This document shows positions 27,322 through 34,569 of a stretch of DNA of 43,369 bases, piece after piece (positions within the stretch are counted from its first letter, which is position 1; each line of letters opens with the position of its first letter). The DNA lies in NCBI GenBank assembly GCA_905182475.1, contig CAJJBR010000038.1, forward strand, positions 1 through 43,369, in the 5' to 3' direction. A program made the translations under genes and the position numbers. Below the pieces are notes generated by a model. It was not told where the DNA came from and did no database searches. It was given only the letters and a program-made list of their open reading frames with translations. The stretch is from Akkermansiaceae bacterium (GTDB taxonomy: Bacteria; Verrucomicrobiota; Verrucomicrobiia; Verrucomicrobiales; Akkermansiaceae).

Positions 27322-27532
27322 GCCGCGAAAATGGACGTTGGAACGCGCGAGTGCAAGGAGGGGCTGCATTCTGCTGCCCGGTGCGTTGGGAAACGGAGGG
27401 GCGAACGCGGGATCGCCACCCGTAGCGCATTCTCGGAACTCAGGGCGAACCAGCGTTCGCACCTCCCTGCGGCATTTTGCGAGCTGAATTTGAGGTTCCA
27501 GTTATTTAACGTCTTCCTCCTCCAAGCCAGGG
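27322..27532. other. Leader region between pdxA and the divergent palindrome
   Basis: The pdxA frame continues upstream here without family resemblance. A small palindrome GCGAAC-CAGC-GTTCGC lies at 27445-27460, matching the type at 9409-9437. The pdxA promoter is probably within this stretch or at the large palindrome beyond it. Confidence 0.45.
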
Positions 27533-27564
27533 GCGTTACGATTAACATGCGTTAATCGTAACGC
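27533..27564. promoter_or_regulatory. Perfect 14-bp inverted repeat between divergent pdxA and tcdA
   Basis: GCGTTACGATTAAC (27533-27546) and its exact reverse complement GTTAATCGTAACGC (27551-27564) flank a four-base ATGC spacer. The element is intergenic, between two divergent genes, and has no T-run after it. That suits an operator for a homodimeric regulator better than a terminator. It could also be a cruciform-forming repeat. Confidence 0.5.
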
Positions 27565-27635
27565 GGAATTTTGGTGGTTTAGACCATTTACCAAGGGCTT
27601 GCATGGTTTCATCCATGTCCTGATGCTGCGGCGCG

Positions 27636-28433
27636 ATGTTGAGTGAAGATGAAGCCAACCGGTTTGGCGGGATAGCAAGGTTGTACGGGCGGGAGGCTTT
27701 GAATCACTTTTTGGCTTCGCGTGTCGTTGTCGTTGGGATCGGAGGGGTGGGATCGTGGACGGTCGAGGCGCTGGCGCGGTCCGGGATCGGGAAGATCCGT
27801 ATGGTCGACCTCGATGAGATCTGCATCACCAACGTCAACCGCCAGCTCCACGCGATGGATGGCCAAATCGGGAAACAGAAGACTGCGGCGATGGCGGAGC
27901 GGGTGCGGGCGATCAATCCCTGCTGTGGGGTGGAGGTGATTGAAGGTTTTTTCACGGAACGTTCAGTGAATGAGGTGCTGGGCGGAGAAATTTCCGGAGT
28001 GATCGATGCGATTGATTCCATGAAGCACAAGGCGCTGCTCCTCGCGGAGTGCAACCGACGGGGCATCCCCGTGGTGACTTGTGGAGGGGCGGGCGGCAAG
28101 CGGGATGCCACGCGCATCCAGATCCGTGATCTTGCATTTTCCGGAAAAGACGCACTGCTCCACCAACTCCGCAAAAAGCTGCGGCACGAGCATGGTTTTC
28201 CCAGCGTGCCGATGGGCTCCAAGCCACAGCCAATGGAGATTACGGCGGTCTTTTCCGACGAATCCCCCGTTTACCCGGGAAGCGACGGCGAGGTCTCCTG
28301 CGACCGCCCCGATGACGCCGACATGCGCCTCAACTGCGCCACCGGCTACGGCACCGCCACCCATGTCACCGCCACCTTCGGGGTCGTCGCGGCTGGGGCG
28401 ATGCTGGATGTGCTCGCGCAGGTAACTCCTTGA
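27636..28433 (+). CDS. tcdA: tRNA threonylcarbamoyladenosine dehydratase
   Basis: A 265-residue ThiF/E1-like protein that cyclises t6A37 in tRNA using ATP. The N-terminal NRFGGIARLYGREALNHF is typical of TcdA. The nucleotide-binding VVVVGIGGVGSWTVEALARSG, MVDLDEICITNVNRQ and AIDSMKHKALLLAECNRRG follow. A TcdA-type tail is present (VTATFGVVAAGAMLDVLA). The acceptor cysteine activates via CSD-type sulfur transfer in E. coli; no such partner is nearby here. It is divergent from pdxA across the 14-bp palindrome. Confidence 0.93.
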   Translation: MLSEDEANRFGGIARLYGREALNHFLASRVVVVGIGGVGSWTVEALARSGIGKIRMVDLDEICITNVNRQLHAMDGQIGKQKTAAMAERVRAINPCCGVEVIEGFFTERSVNEVLGGEISGVIDAIDSMKHKALLLAECNRRGIPVVTCGGAGGKRDATRIQIRDLAFSGKDALLHQLRKKLRHEHGFPSVPMGSKPQPMEITAVFSDESPVYPGSDGEVSCDRPDDADMRLNCATGYGTATHVTATFGVVAAGAMLDVLAQVTP

Positions 28434-28498
28434 TACTAGGATGAATGTAGCGGCGATCTTCGGTCGCCTCCAGTTCGCGGACAAGACCACAGAGCTTG

Positions 28499-28985
28499 CT
28501 ACCACTCCAACTCCCACGCCCCACTGTCCAAGCCCAAAAACGTGGTCATGGCCTCGACCTCAGCTTCGACGGCCAAACGAAACGCCTTCGCCCGGGGACG
28601 CTTGCCAACGGTTCCGATACCGACATGGAGTCGTTCTCCATTAATCTTCGCATTCGCCCAACCAATTACATCCTCCCGCCATAGCAGCGGCATGGCATAG
28701 TAGCCGCGCTCGCGCCGTAACTCAGGCACATAGGCTTCGAATCGATAGCGCCAGCCCCATACCTGCTCGAAACGCTGCCTATCCCGAATCAGCGGATCAA
28801 AGGGAGCCAGGATACGCGCTCTCTCAGCCACTTCACCTGGTTGCCAGTCGTCACGGTTCCAAAGATACGGAACCCCCTCCACCTCCAGCTCCGTGAGCTG
28901 TCCGGAAGCCACCAACCTCTCAATCGCTTCCTCCCTTTCGCCACGCTTCGGAATCAAGTGCCGCAGCCCCCCCAGCTCTGTAATT
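28499..28985 (-). pseudogene. C-terminal fragment of a YcaQ-like winged-helix DNA glycosylase
   Basis: The fragment matches the C-terminal part of YcaQ/AlkX (DUF1006-type) proteins, glycosylases that unhook interstrand crosslinks. Clear segments are GEREEAIERLVASGQL, EVEGVPYLWNRDDW, RILAPFDPLIRDRQRFE and RERGYYAMPLLWRED. Reading upstream stays family-like to LITELGGLRH (about 28980), where it abruptly meets heme peroxidase sequence of the opposite strand. About 150 residues remain of an expected 350-400, so the N-terminal domains and the start are lost. Confidence 0.82.
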
Positions 28986-28997
28986 AGAAAGCGCTTT

Positions 28998-30308
28998 GAA
29001 GTCCGTGCCTACACACTCCGTAAGCTGGATGGTAGTGGGGAATTGAAAACGACGAACTCCGACCACGGAGATCTGCTTCCCTACAACGAAGGGGGAGAGG
29101 AGAACGCACCATCCACCGATAGGGGATGGTTCCTCGCAAGTGACATCCGCGCTAACGAGCAGGTTGCGCTTACCGCTATGCACACCCTTTTCCTTCGCGA
29201 ACACAACTACTGGGCGCGCTCGTTTCGTGAGACGAATCCAGCTGCCGCCGAGGATACCGTATATGAATATGCCCGTATGATCGTTGGTGCGGAAATGCAG
29301 CACATTACCTACTCGGAGTTTCTTCCCATCCTGTTGGGGCCGGAAGCGCTGCCCCCATACCGGGGCTTTAAGGAGGAAGCCGATCCATCGATCACAAATG
29401 AATTCGCGACCGCGGCTTTCCGTTTCGGACACAGCCTACTTCCCACAACGATACGGCGTGTCGCTGCAAGCGGGGAAACCGCAGATTCCGGTGATCTCGC
29501 ACTTGCGGAGGCGTTCTTCGATCCGTCTATCGTGGAAACGGATGGCATTGAGAACCTGTTACGCGGCATGGCTTCCCAGACATGCCAAGAGCTCGATGGC
29601 AAGATCGTCGATGGATTGCGAAACTTCCTCTTCGTCCCTCCGGGATCGGGTGGACTCGATCTTGCATCGCTGAACATTCAGCGCGGGCGCGACCATGGCA
29701 TCCCTTCATACAACGAAGTCCGCCGCCAACTTGGAATGAAGCCAGCCCGCCGCTTCCGTGACATCAATCCGGATCGCAAAGTCCAGAGGGCGCTCGCAGA
29801 TGCTTACCGTAGCGTAGAGGATGTCGACCTCTGGGTTGGCGGCCTTTCAGAACCACACGTCCCCCGTGCGATGGTCGGCTCCGTATTCCATAGGATTATT
29901 TCCCGGCAATTCGCGATGGCGCTAGACAAGAATGGGAATCACGAACTCTCCAAACGCGAGATCCGAATCGCTGCCCGGTCATTGGGGAGGCTCGACGAAG
30001 ATCGCGACGGCGTCCTAAGCAAGGAAGAACTTCGCCCGGAGCCACCGGAAGGGAGACGCCGCAAGAAAAAGGATAATGGAAATAACGCGAACCCTCCTCC
30101 GGCACCTCCGCCTTCCGAGCTTCTTTCCGCTATCGATACAGATGGCGACGGTAGCCTTTCTAAAGAAGAGCTCAAGGCAGCCCCTGAAGCGCTCTTGAAA
30201 ATGGACAGAGATGATAACGGAAAACTGAACCATGATGAGGCTCCTTCACTTGGTGACCCGAACGGCGACCGCGCGGGACCACCTGGCGGTGGTCCTCCAC
30301 GGAGATAA
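28998..30308 (+). pseudogene. 5'-truncated animal-type heme peroxidase with C-terminal EF-hands
   Basis: Resemblance to the animal heme peroxidase family begins at EVRAYTLRKLDGSGELKT and includes LLPYN, FLREHNYWAR, MIVGAEMQHITYSEFLPILL, the proximal-histidine segment FRFGHSLLPTTIRR and ASLNIQRGRDHGIPSYNEVR. The N-terminal section with the distal histidine and the heme-linking residues is missing. After the domain, four calcium-type loops occur: DKNGNHELSKRE, DEDRDGVLSKEE, DTDGDGSLSKEE and DRDDNGKLNHDE, separated by Lys/Pro-rich linkers. Intact homologues are secreted. The upstream 35 codons of the open frame are antisense YcaQ sequence, so the product is not functional. Confidence 0.85.
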
Positions 30309-30335
30309 TAAGACTTCCCCCCAAGGAGAAAAAAC

Positions 30336-30365
30336 GGAAGGGCGACCCGCGAGGGCCGCCCTTCC
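30336..30365. terminator. Stable hairpin downstream of the peroxidase fragment
   Basis: GGAAGGGCG (30336-30344) pairs perfectly with CGCCCTTCC (30357-30365), with further CCC/GGG pairing inside. It sits 28 bases after the peroxidase stop and before the convergent outer-membrane gene. Only a weak T-rich stretch follows. A second hairpin, CTACAGC...GCTGTAG, lies about 25 bases further on. Confidence 0.5.
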
Positions 30366-30477
30366 AACTTTATTTCGGAATCTACAGCGGCTGCTGCTGT
30401 AGGCAGTCACAGCATCGCCTACAGCGATCATTCCACCTTGTTGGTGAGGTTCGAGGTATCGAATCCTTGTCGCTAGT

Positions 30478-31548
30478 CTAGAATGCGTACTGCCAGCCGA
30501 CGCTAAGCGTGTAGTCAGTTCCGAGGCCGACTCCGTTTCTTTCCTGCCAGAGCGGGACGCGGACATCGGCAGCGAGGCGGTGGTTTTTCAGGAACCAGCT
30601 AGGGATTAGGTAGTTCACGCCTGCGACTGCTTCGATGCGGTGCCCTCCGTAGTTTTCCGCAAAGGCGGTCGGGACGGTGCGGCGTGGGCCTGCAGTCGTG
30701 CCGACATCGCTTTGGTTTCCGTTCAGGTTTCCCTCCCAGATGTAGGATAGTCCGGTGCTGAGTGACAGGCATTTGCTTGCTTTCCAAGAAACCCAGCTAT
30801 CGAGATTGAAGCTGTCTCCCAGGCTGTAGCCATGGGCGTTGTCATCGATGTGGTAAACCCCGCTCGCCTGCGCTCCCGCCGACCATTGATCGCTGTGGTA
30901 GGTGTAAGTGATGGAAGGAAGTAGATCGACGGTGCCCGATCCCGGCTGCATGGCCGCAGGGAGTTGGCGGGAAAGACGTCCTCCCGGCCCCGGGACAATA
31001 TCACGCTCCCCGATGGAACCGGTCGGTAGACTTACTCCAAATCCGGCATGGAGATGGTGTGGTCCCTCGCCGAGTAGCGTGATGAGGGAGGAAAGCCTAA
31101 GGTCACCAATGCCGTTTGAGCGAGTGGTGAACGCCGAGCTTCCGCCGTTGGCTGCAATCACGGGAGCGAACCCGATCAAGTGATCCATTTCCCGCTCCAT
31201 ATACGGGAGCATGAAGGACAGCGTGACGCGGTCGCTGGGTGCGTACATGACGCCGAGCATGTGCATTTCCATGGTCATGCGGGTAGGTGTGACGGCGTAG
31301 TTTTGCGCGAAGATCTGTTCGGGGGAGACAGAGTCATTCCCTTTGTACATCCCGTCCATCTCCATGAACATGTAGCGGTAGGAGAGCATCCACTCGCCCG
31401 TTTTGTGGGTGTGACCCCCCATGATCGAGATCGGCGCGTGGCTGTCCGGGCGTGTATGGTTGTGAGCGTGTTTGTGGTGGTGGGTTTGTGCGGATGCCAC
31501 AGCGGAAAGGGCTGCGGCTGTGGTGATGATCGTACTGATTGATTTCAT
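30478..31548 (-). CDS. Outer-membrane beta-barrel transporter-like protein with His-rich N-terminus
   Basis: A 356-residue protein with a signal peptide (MKSISTIITTAAALSAVASA) and a mature N-terminus rich in histidine (QTHHHKHAHNH) and methionine (YRYMFMEMDGMYKG; RMTMEMHMLGVMY). It ends in YAF after alternating strands (TDYTLSVGWQYAF), the usual barrel closure. It resembles the MetA-type/phenol-degradation 'transporter' barrels. The His and Met content suggests copper or another soft metal. It is the last gene of a probable three-gene minus-strand operon led by an ArsR regulator. Confidence 0.78.
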   Translation of the reverse strand: MKSISTIITTAAALSAVASAQTHHHKHAHNHTRPDSHAPISIMGGHTHKTGEWMLSYRYMFMEMDGMYKGNDSVSPEQIFAQNYAVTPTRMTMEMHMLGVMYAPSDRVTLSFMLPYMEREMDHLIGFAPVIAANGGSSAFTTRSNGIGDLRLSSLITLLGEGPHHLHAGFGVSLPTGSIGERDIVPGPGGRLSRQLPAAMQPGSGTVDLLPSITYTYHSDQWSAGAQASGVYHIDDNAHGYSLGDSFNLDSWVSWKASKCLSLSTGLSYIWEGNLNGNQSDVGTTAGPRRTVPTAFAENYGGHRIEAVAGVNYLIPSWFLKNHRLAADVRVPLWQERNGVGLGTDYTLSVGWQYAF

Positions 31549-31702
31549 AAAATGTGTGTTTGTTAAATTTTGATATAGGTGTGCGCGGACTCGCGCGGTA
31601 GGCCGTGCCCGGTTGCGGGCTGCGGATTGAAAGAGCTTTCCGAAAACTGTGGAAAGCGCGTGGGATCATTCCGGAGGCAAAGGCCTTCGGAGTTCGAATG
31701 TC

Positions 31703-32101
31703 TCAGGCCAGCCTTGGTGGCGGAATTTCAGGCTTGTGGCTGAAGCCGCAATACGGAGGAAACGGAGGAAGAAACTTGTTTTTAGGAAGTGACCGGAACC
31801 TGGGCTCTTTCAGAGCCAACACCTTCGGTGAGATCAGTTTTTTTAGATCGAATCCCGAGCCGTCACGCTGCCCTGGAACCTGTGGTTCGTGCCGCTTCTC
31901 TTTTTTCGCGTCGTCGATGGAGTGGCAGAGCTCGCAAGGGTGATTTCCGTCGAATGTTTGTTTCGCACCTTCCACCAGGCCGTTTTCCGCCGAGTAATCG
32001 ACCATCATTTTTCCCCAGGCCAAGACCTGAAGCACGCCGTAGTGGCCGCCGCAAAGATGCAGGCAGCCGGCAATGACGAGAATGAAACGGAGGATTCGCA
32101 A
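31703..32101 (-). CDS. Exported CxxCH protein of unknown function
   Basis: A 132-residue protein from a TTG start (MRILRFILVIAGCLHLCGGH), with a signal or anchor helix at about residues 3-17. The mature part has TFDGNHPCELCHSIDDAKKE, where CELCH fits the CxxCH heme or metal pattern. Similar small proteins accompany metal-handling genes in related bacteria, from recollection, but I cannot name the family. Its position between the ArsR regulator and the His-rich barrel supports a metal role. Binding of heme versus metal is open. Confidence 0.6.
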   Translation of the reverse strand: MRILRFILVIAGCLHLCGGHYGVLQVLAWGKMMVDYSAENGLVEGAKQTFDGNHPCELCHSIDDAKKEKRHEPQVPGQRDGSGFDLKKLISPKVLALKEPRFRSLPKNKFLPPFPPYCGFSHKPEIPPPRLA

Positions 32102-32156
32102 ATCGGTGGGAGGGTGGAGTGGGGTGATCCTAATGAAAAGCTATAAAGGCGGGTGT

Positions 32157-32477
32157 TTAGATCGAGAAATCAACCATGCCGCGGTTTTGCTGGTCTTCCG
32201 AGAGCTTTTCACAGACGAGGCGGCAAAGGGGAAAAACTATCTCTCCCTTGAGCGAATAGAAGACTTTCACGCCTTCCTTCCGCCGCTCGACGAGGTTCGC
32301 ACCTGCGAGGATTCCCAGATACTTCGAGACGCTGGGTTGGCCGGTTTGTAGTGTGTCCGAGAGTTCACCCACGGTATTTTCTCCGCCTTTGAGCTCCTGC
32401 AGCAAAGCCAGTCTGACTGGATCCGCCATCACTCGGAACACCCCGGCGATTTCCTCCAGGGCTTCCGATCCAAGCAC
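32157..32477 (-). CDS. ArsR/SmtB-family transcriptional regulator
   Basis: A 106-residue winged-helix repressor. The family opening EIAGVFRVMADPVRLALLQE, recognition segment TVGELSDTLQTGQPSVSKYLG and wing VERRKEGVKVFYSL are clear. The C-terminal CRLVCEKL could hold a metal or thiol sensor through its two cysteines. No CxC metal site is visible in the recognition helix. The start is GTG at 32477. The 5' end lies against, and partly antisense to, a truncated rhodanese frame, so the native promoter region may have been altered. It likely controls the two downstream minus-strand genes. Confidence 0.9.
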   Translation of the reverse strand: MLGSEALEEIAGVFRVMADPVRLALLQELKGGENTVGELSDTLQTGQPSVSKYLGILAGANLVERRKEGVKVFYSLKGEIVFPLCRLVCEKLSEDQQNRGMVDFSI

Positions 32478-32882
32478 ATCGCCCTAGATCGGCTCGCCGG
32501 CGAATGCGAAGGGCTTGATGTGGATTGCCACTACAGCTTGCTCTGCCTTGGTGGAAAGCGCGCCGAACAGGCAGCGAACATTCTTTCTGAAAAGGGTTTA
32601 AAGAACCTCGATGTGATCGAAGGCGGGATTACCGCCCGGGAGTCCGCAGGATTGCCGGTTCGGAAAAGCTCGCGCAAAACCCTACCGCTCATGCGCCAAG
32701 TGCAACTCACCATCGGCGTGCTTGCCCTGATCGGCTCCCTGCTTGCGATTTTCGTGAATCCTCTTTTCGCCATCCTTCCCGCCTTCCTCGGTGCTGGACT
32801 CACCCTCGCCGGATCGACGGGCTGGTGCGGCCTAGCCATTTTTCTCTCGAAAATGCCTTGGAACCGCTGCGCAAAAACCTGA
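32463..32882 (+). pseudogene. 5'-truncated rhodanese fused to a DUF2892 membrane tail
   Basis: The frame reads FRSKHIALDRLAGECEGLD and then SLLCLGGKRAEQAANILSEK, the C-terminal half of a rhodanese, with the CxxGxR active loop present as CLGGKR. A DUF2892-like tail of two TM helices follows (LTIGVLALIGSLLAIFVNPL, then GSTGWCGLAIFLSKMPWNRC). The N-terminal rhodanese strands are missing; reading upstream runs antisense into the ArsR gene. Relatives also have a PGAINI-like stretch after HI, which is absent here. A GTG at 32520 could start a short product lacking half of the domain. Sulfur transfer activity is doubtful. Confidence 0.72.
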
Positions 32883-32971
32883 GGGGAAATGGTTCGAAAA
32901 TATGAATGTAGTCAGCAGAATTTATGCGGATTTTCGAGGAGACATAGCAATTGGGCTATTCTGCCAACTGC

Positions 32972-33361
32972 TCAAGAATCCCACTCCCAAGACTCCTTGA
33001 CCTGATCGATCGCGCGTCTGTCTTTTTTTGTCGGCCTACCTTTCGCCGATTCCTGTCTGGCGATCTGCCACTGCTTGAGCGCTTCGTAAATCTCAGGTTT
33101 TGTTCTGTCTTCGTAGCACGCCTGTGCATCCGGAGCGCCGACCCTTCTTTCCAAGATCCCAAGGACATGGATCTCACGCAACCCGGGCCCTTCGATGAAG
33201 GGAATATGGAGCACGTCTCCTACCTGAATGGACGATGAGCGTTTGAGAGCATGGTCATTCCGCTTAATCTTGCCGTCGCCAAGGATTTCGGCGGCAAGAG
33301 CGCGGGTCTTAAAAAACCTGGTTGCCCAGAGCCACTTGTCAGCTCGTGTTGATTTTGCCAT
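32972..33361 (-). CDS. hslR: Heat-shock protein 15-like S4-domain RNA-binding protein
   Basis: A 129-residue protein with an S4 RNA-binding domain (RADKWLWATRFFKTRALAAE at residues 6-25, then GKIKRN) and a basic tail (ARQESAKGRPTKKDRRAID). This is the Hsp15 layout. In E. coli, Hsp15 rescues stalled 50S subunits carrying nascent chains. The length is normal. The gene is single, on the minus strand. A heat-shock promoter would lie above 33361 but is not recognisable. Confidence 0.9.
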   Translation of the reverse strand: MAKSTRADKWLWATRFFKTRALAAEILGDGKIKRNDHALKRSSSIQVGDVLHIPFIEGPGLREIHVLGILERRVGAPDAQACYEDRTKPEIYEALKQWQIARQESAKGRPTKKDRRAIDQVKESWEWDS

Positions 33362-33466
33362 CGGCTCAAGGTGGCACCTGTCAAATCCGGGTGCAAGCTG
33401 CCCCTTGCCAAAAACGCGATCAAGGGGACGTTGCCCAAGAAATGAATCCTACGCCTACCCGATTAA

Positions 33467-33707
33467 ATGTCCTCTCCTATTTTAAAAAAGGCCTACCTCG
33501 GCTCGCTCATCGCAGACGCCGCCTCCATGCCCGCTTCACTTTATTTGGCGTGGAAATACCACGATGATTTTGATGCCGCCATCACTGCGAATGCTATGGT
33601 CGGTGGTGACAATTGCCACAGAGGTGCTGTCGTTGGGGCGTTGGTCGGGGCCGCGAAGGGCTCCTACGGGAATATGGATCGAAGGGCTCAAGGCAGCAGT
33701 AGCTTGA
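33467..33707 (+). pseudogene. ADP-ribosylglycohydrolase remnant with a large internal deletion
   Basis: The frame begins MSSPILKKAYLGSLIADAAS, the usual start of a DraG/ADP-ribosylglycohydrolase protein. It jumps at about codon 22 to ASLYLAWKYHDDFDAAITAN and VGGDNCHRGAVVGALVGAA, which is the family's C-terminal metal-site region. Roughly 200 or more central residues are therefore missing with the frame kept. Near the end the family-like GIWIEGLKA continues in another frame to the TGA at 33705-33707, so a small indel also occurred. The 3' end overlaps a convergent GIY-YIG gene. Confidence 0.78.
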
Positions 33708-33945
33708 GTTTCAGTCCGCGAGGGAGCTTCTTCACTCTCAGTTCTTCTTTGCTCGCTTCCGAGCGGCTGCCGATCTCTCTGCGCAAAACGATCTCAAGAG
33801 GAAGGCGTCCACGCAGATATTTCGCGCTTTTTGGTCCCTGCGATTCATGCTCGGAAAAACGTCTATCCACATCCGTAGCTATGCCGGTGTAGAGCGAGCC
33901 GTCGCCGCAACGCAACATGTAAACCCACCAGACCGTTTCCCCCAT
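33688..33945 (-). CDS. GIY-YIG domain protein (YhbQ-like)
   Basis: An 85-residue single-domain GIY-YIG protein. The opening WWVYMLRCGDGSLYTGIATD carries the two motif strands (VYM and YTG), followed by the conserved Arg in DRRFSEHESQGPKSAKYLRG. Stand-alone members resemble nuclease domains of UvrC and homing enzymes, but their biological role is mostly unknown. The size is typical. Its last codons overlap the ADP-ribosylglycohydrolase remnant. Confidence 0.88.
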   Translation of the reverse strand: MGETVWWVYMLRCGDGSLYTGIATDVDRRFSEHESQGPKSAKYLRGRLPLEIVLRREIGSRSEASKEELRVKKLPRGLKLKLLLP

Positions 33946-33980
33946 GCGGGAGACTAACGGAACTAGGCGGGGAAATGCAA

Positions 33981-34337
33981 TCAGATCGACTTGTAGCGCA
34001 CGCGCTTGCCGTCTTTGCCAATTGGTCTGTCATCGACAGGGCGTTGCTTAGGCACGGAGGTGGAAACCCACTTCGTTCCTTCGGATGGCCCCGAGCGCCG
34101 CTCCTCGGCCTCGTTGGCACGTAGTTCACGGCCGTCGATTTTCGTGTTGTTCAGGATTTCCATCGCCTTTTCTCCGCCCTCTTGGCTTTCAAAAGTTATG
34201 AAAGCGAAACCACGCGGTTTGCCAGTCTCACGGTCGTTTGGACGGTGAAAGTTTGTGATTTCATCTACTCCCTCCAGAGCGTCGCGGATCTGTTCTTCAG
34301 TCGTGTCGTAGGAGATGTTGCTAACAAATAATTTCAT
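33981..34337 (-). CDS. RRM-type RNA-binding protein
   Basis: A 118-residue protein with one RNA recognition motif (RNP2 KLFVSNI, RNP1 PRGFAFITF) and a basic, Gly/Pro-containing tail ending in GKRVRYKSI. Bacterial single-RRM proteins of this type bind RNA and are often induced by cold. The start is ATG 34337; an ATG one codon earlier is equally possible. The upstream gap of about 230 bases, shared with the divergent P450 operon, could hold a long 5' leader. Confidence 0.9.
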   Translation of the reverse strand: MKLFVSNISYDTTEEQIRDALEGVDEITNFHRPNDRETGKPRGFAFITFESQEGGEKAMEILNNTKIDGRELRANEAEERRSGPSEGTKWVSTSVPKQRPVDDRPIGKDGKRVRYKSI

Positions 34338-34569
34338 CATGGTTTCGTCGTATTAGGATTGGTCGCCCGTGTTCTACAGATACACGACACCAAACCATTA
34401 CGACCAAAACCAATTCCAACCGCGAAGCAAACTACCGTGCCCGTCTTGCGGACAACAGCATCAGGTTAGCACGCATTTTCCAACGCACCAAGGGGAACTC
34501 GAATTTACCTCGCTTTTACAAGACAGCATGGAGCCAAGCTGCTAGAAATTATCGAGAAATTCAGAATGA

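Noticed and set aside
30336..30440. A structured RNA or riboswitch after the peroxidase fragment
   Set aside because: Two hairpins are present, but they sit at a convergent gene boundary and lack any known riboswitch core. A terminator or repeat is simpler.
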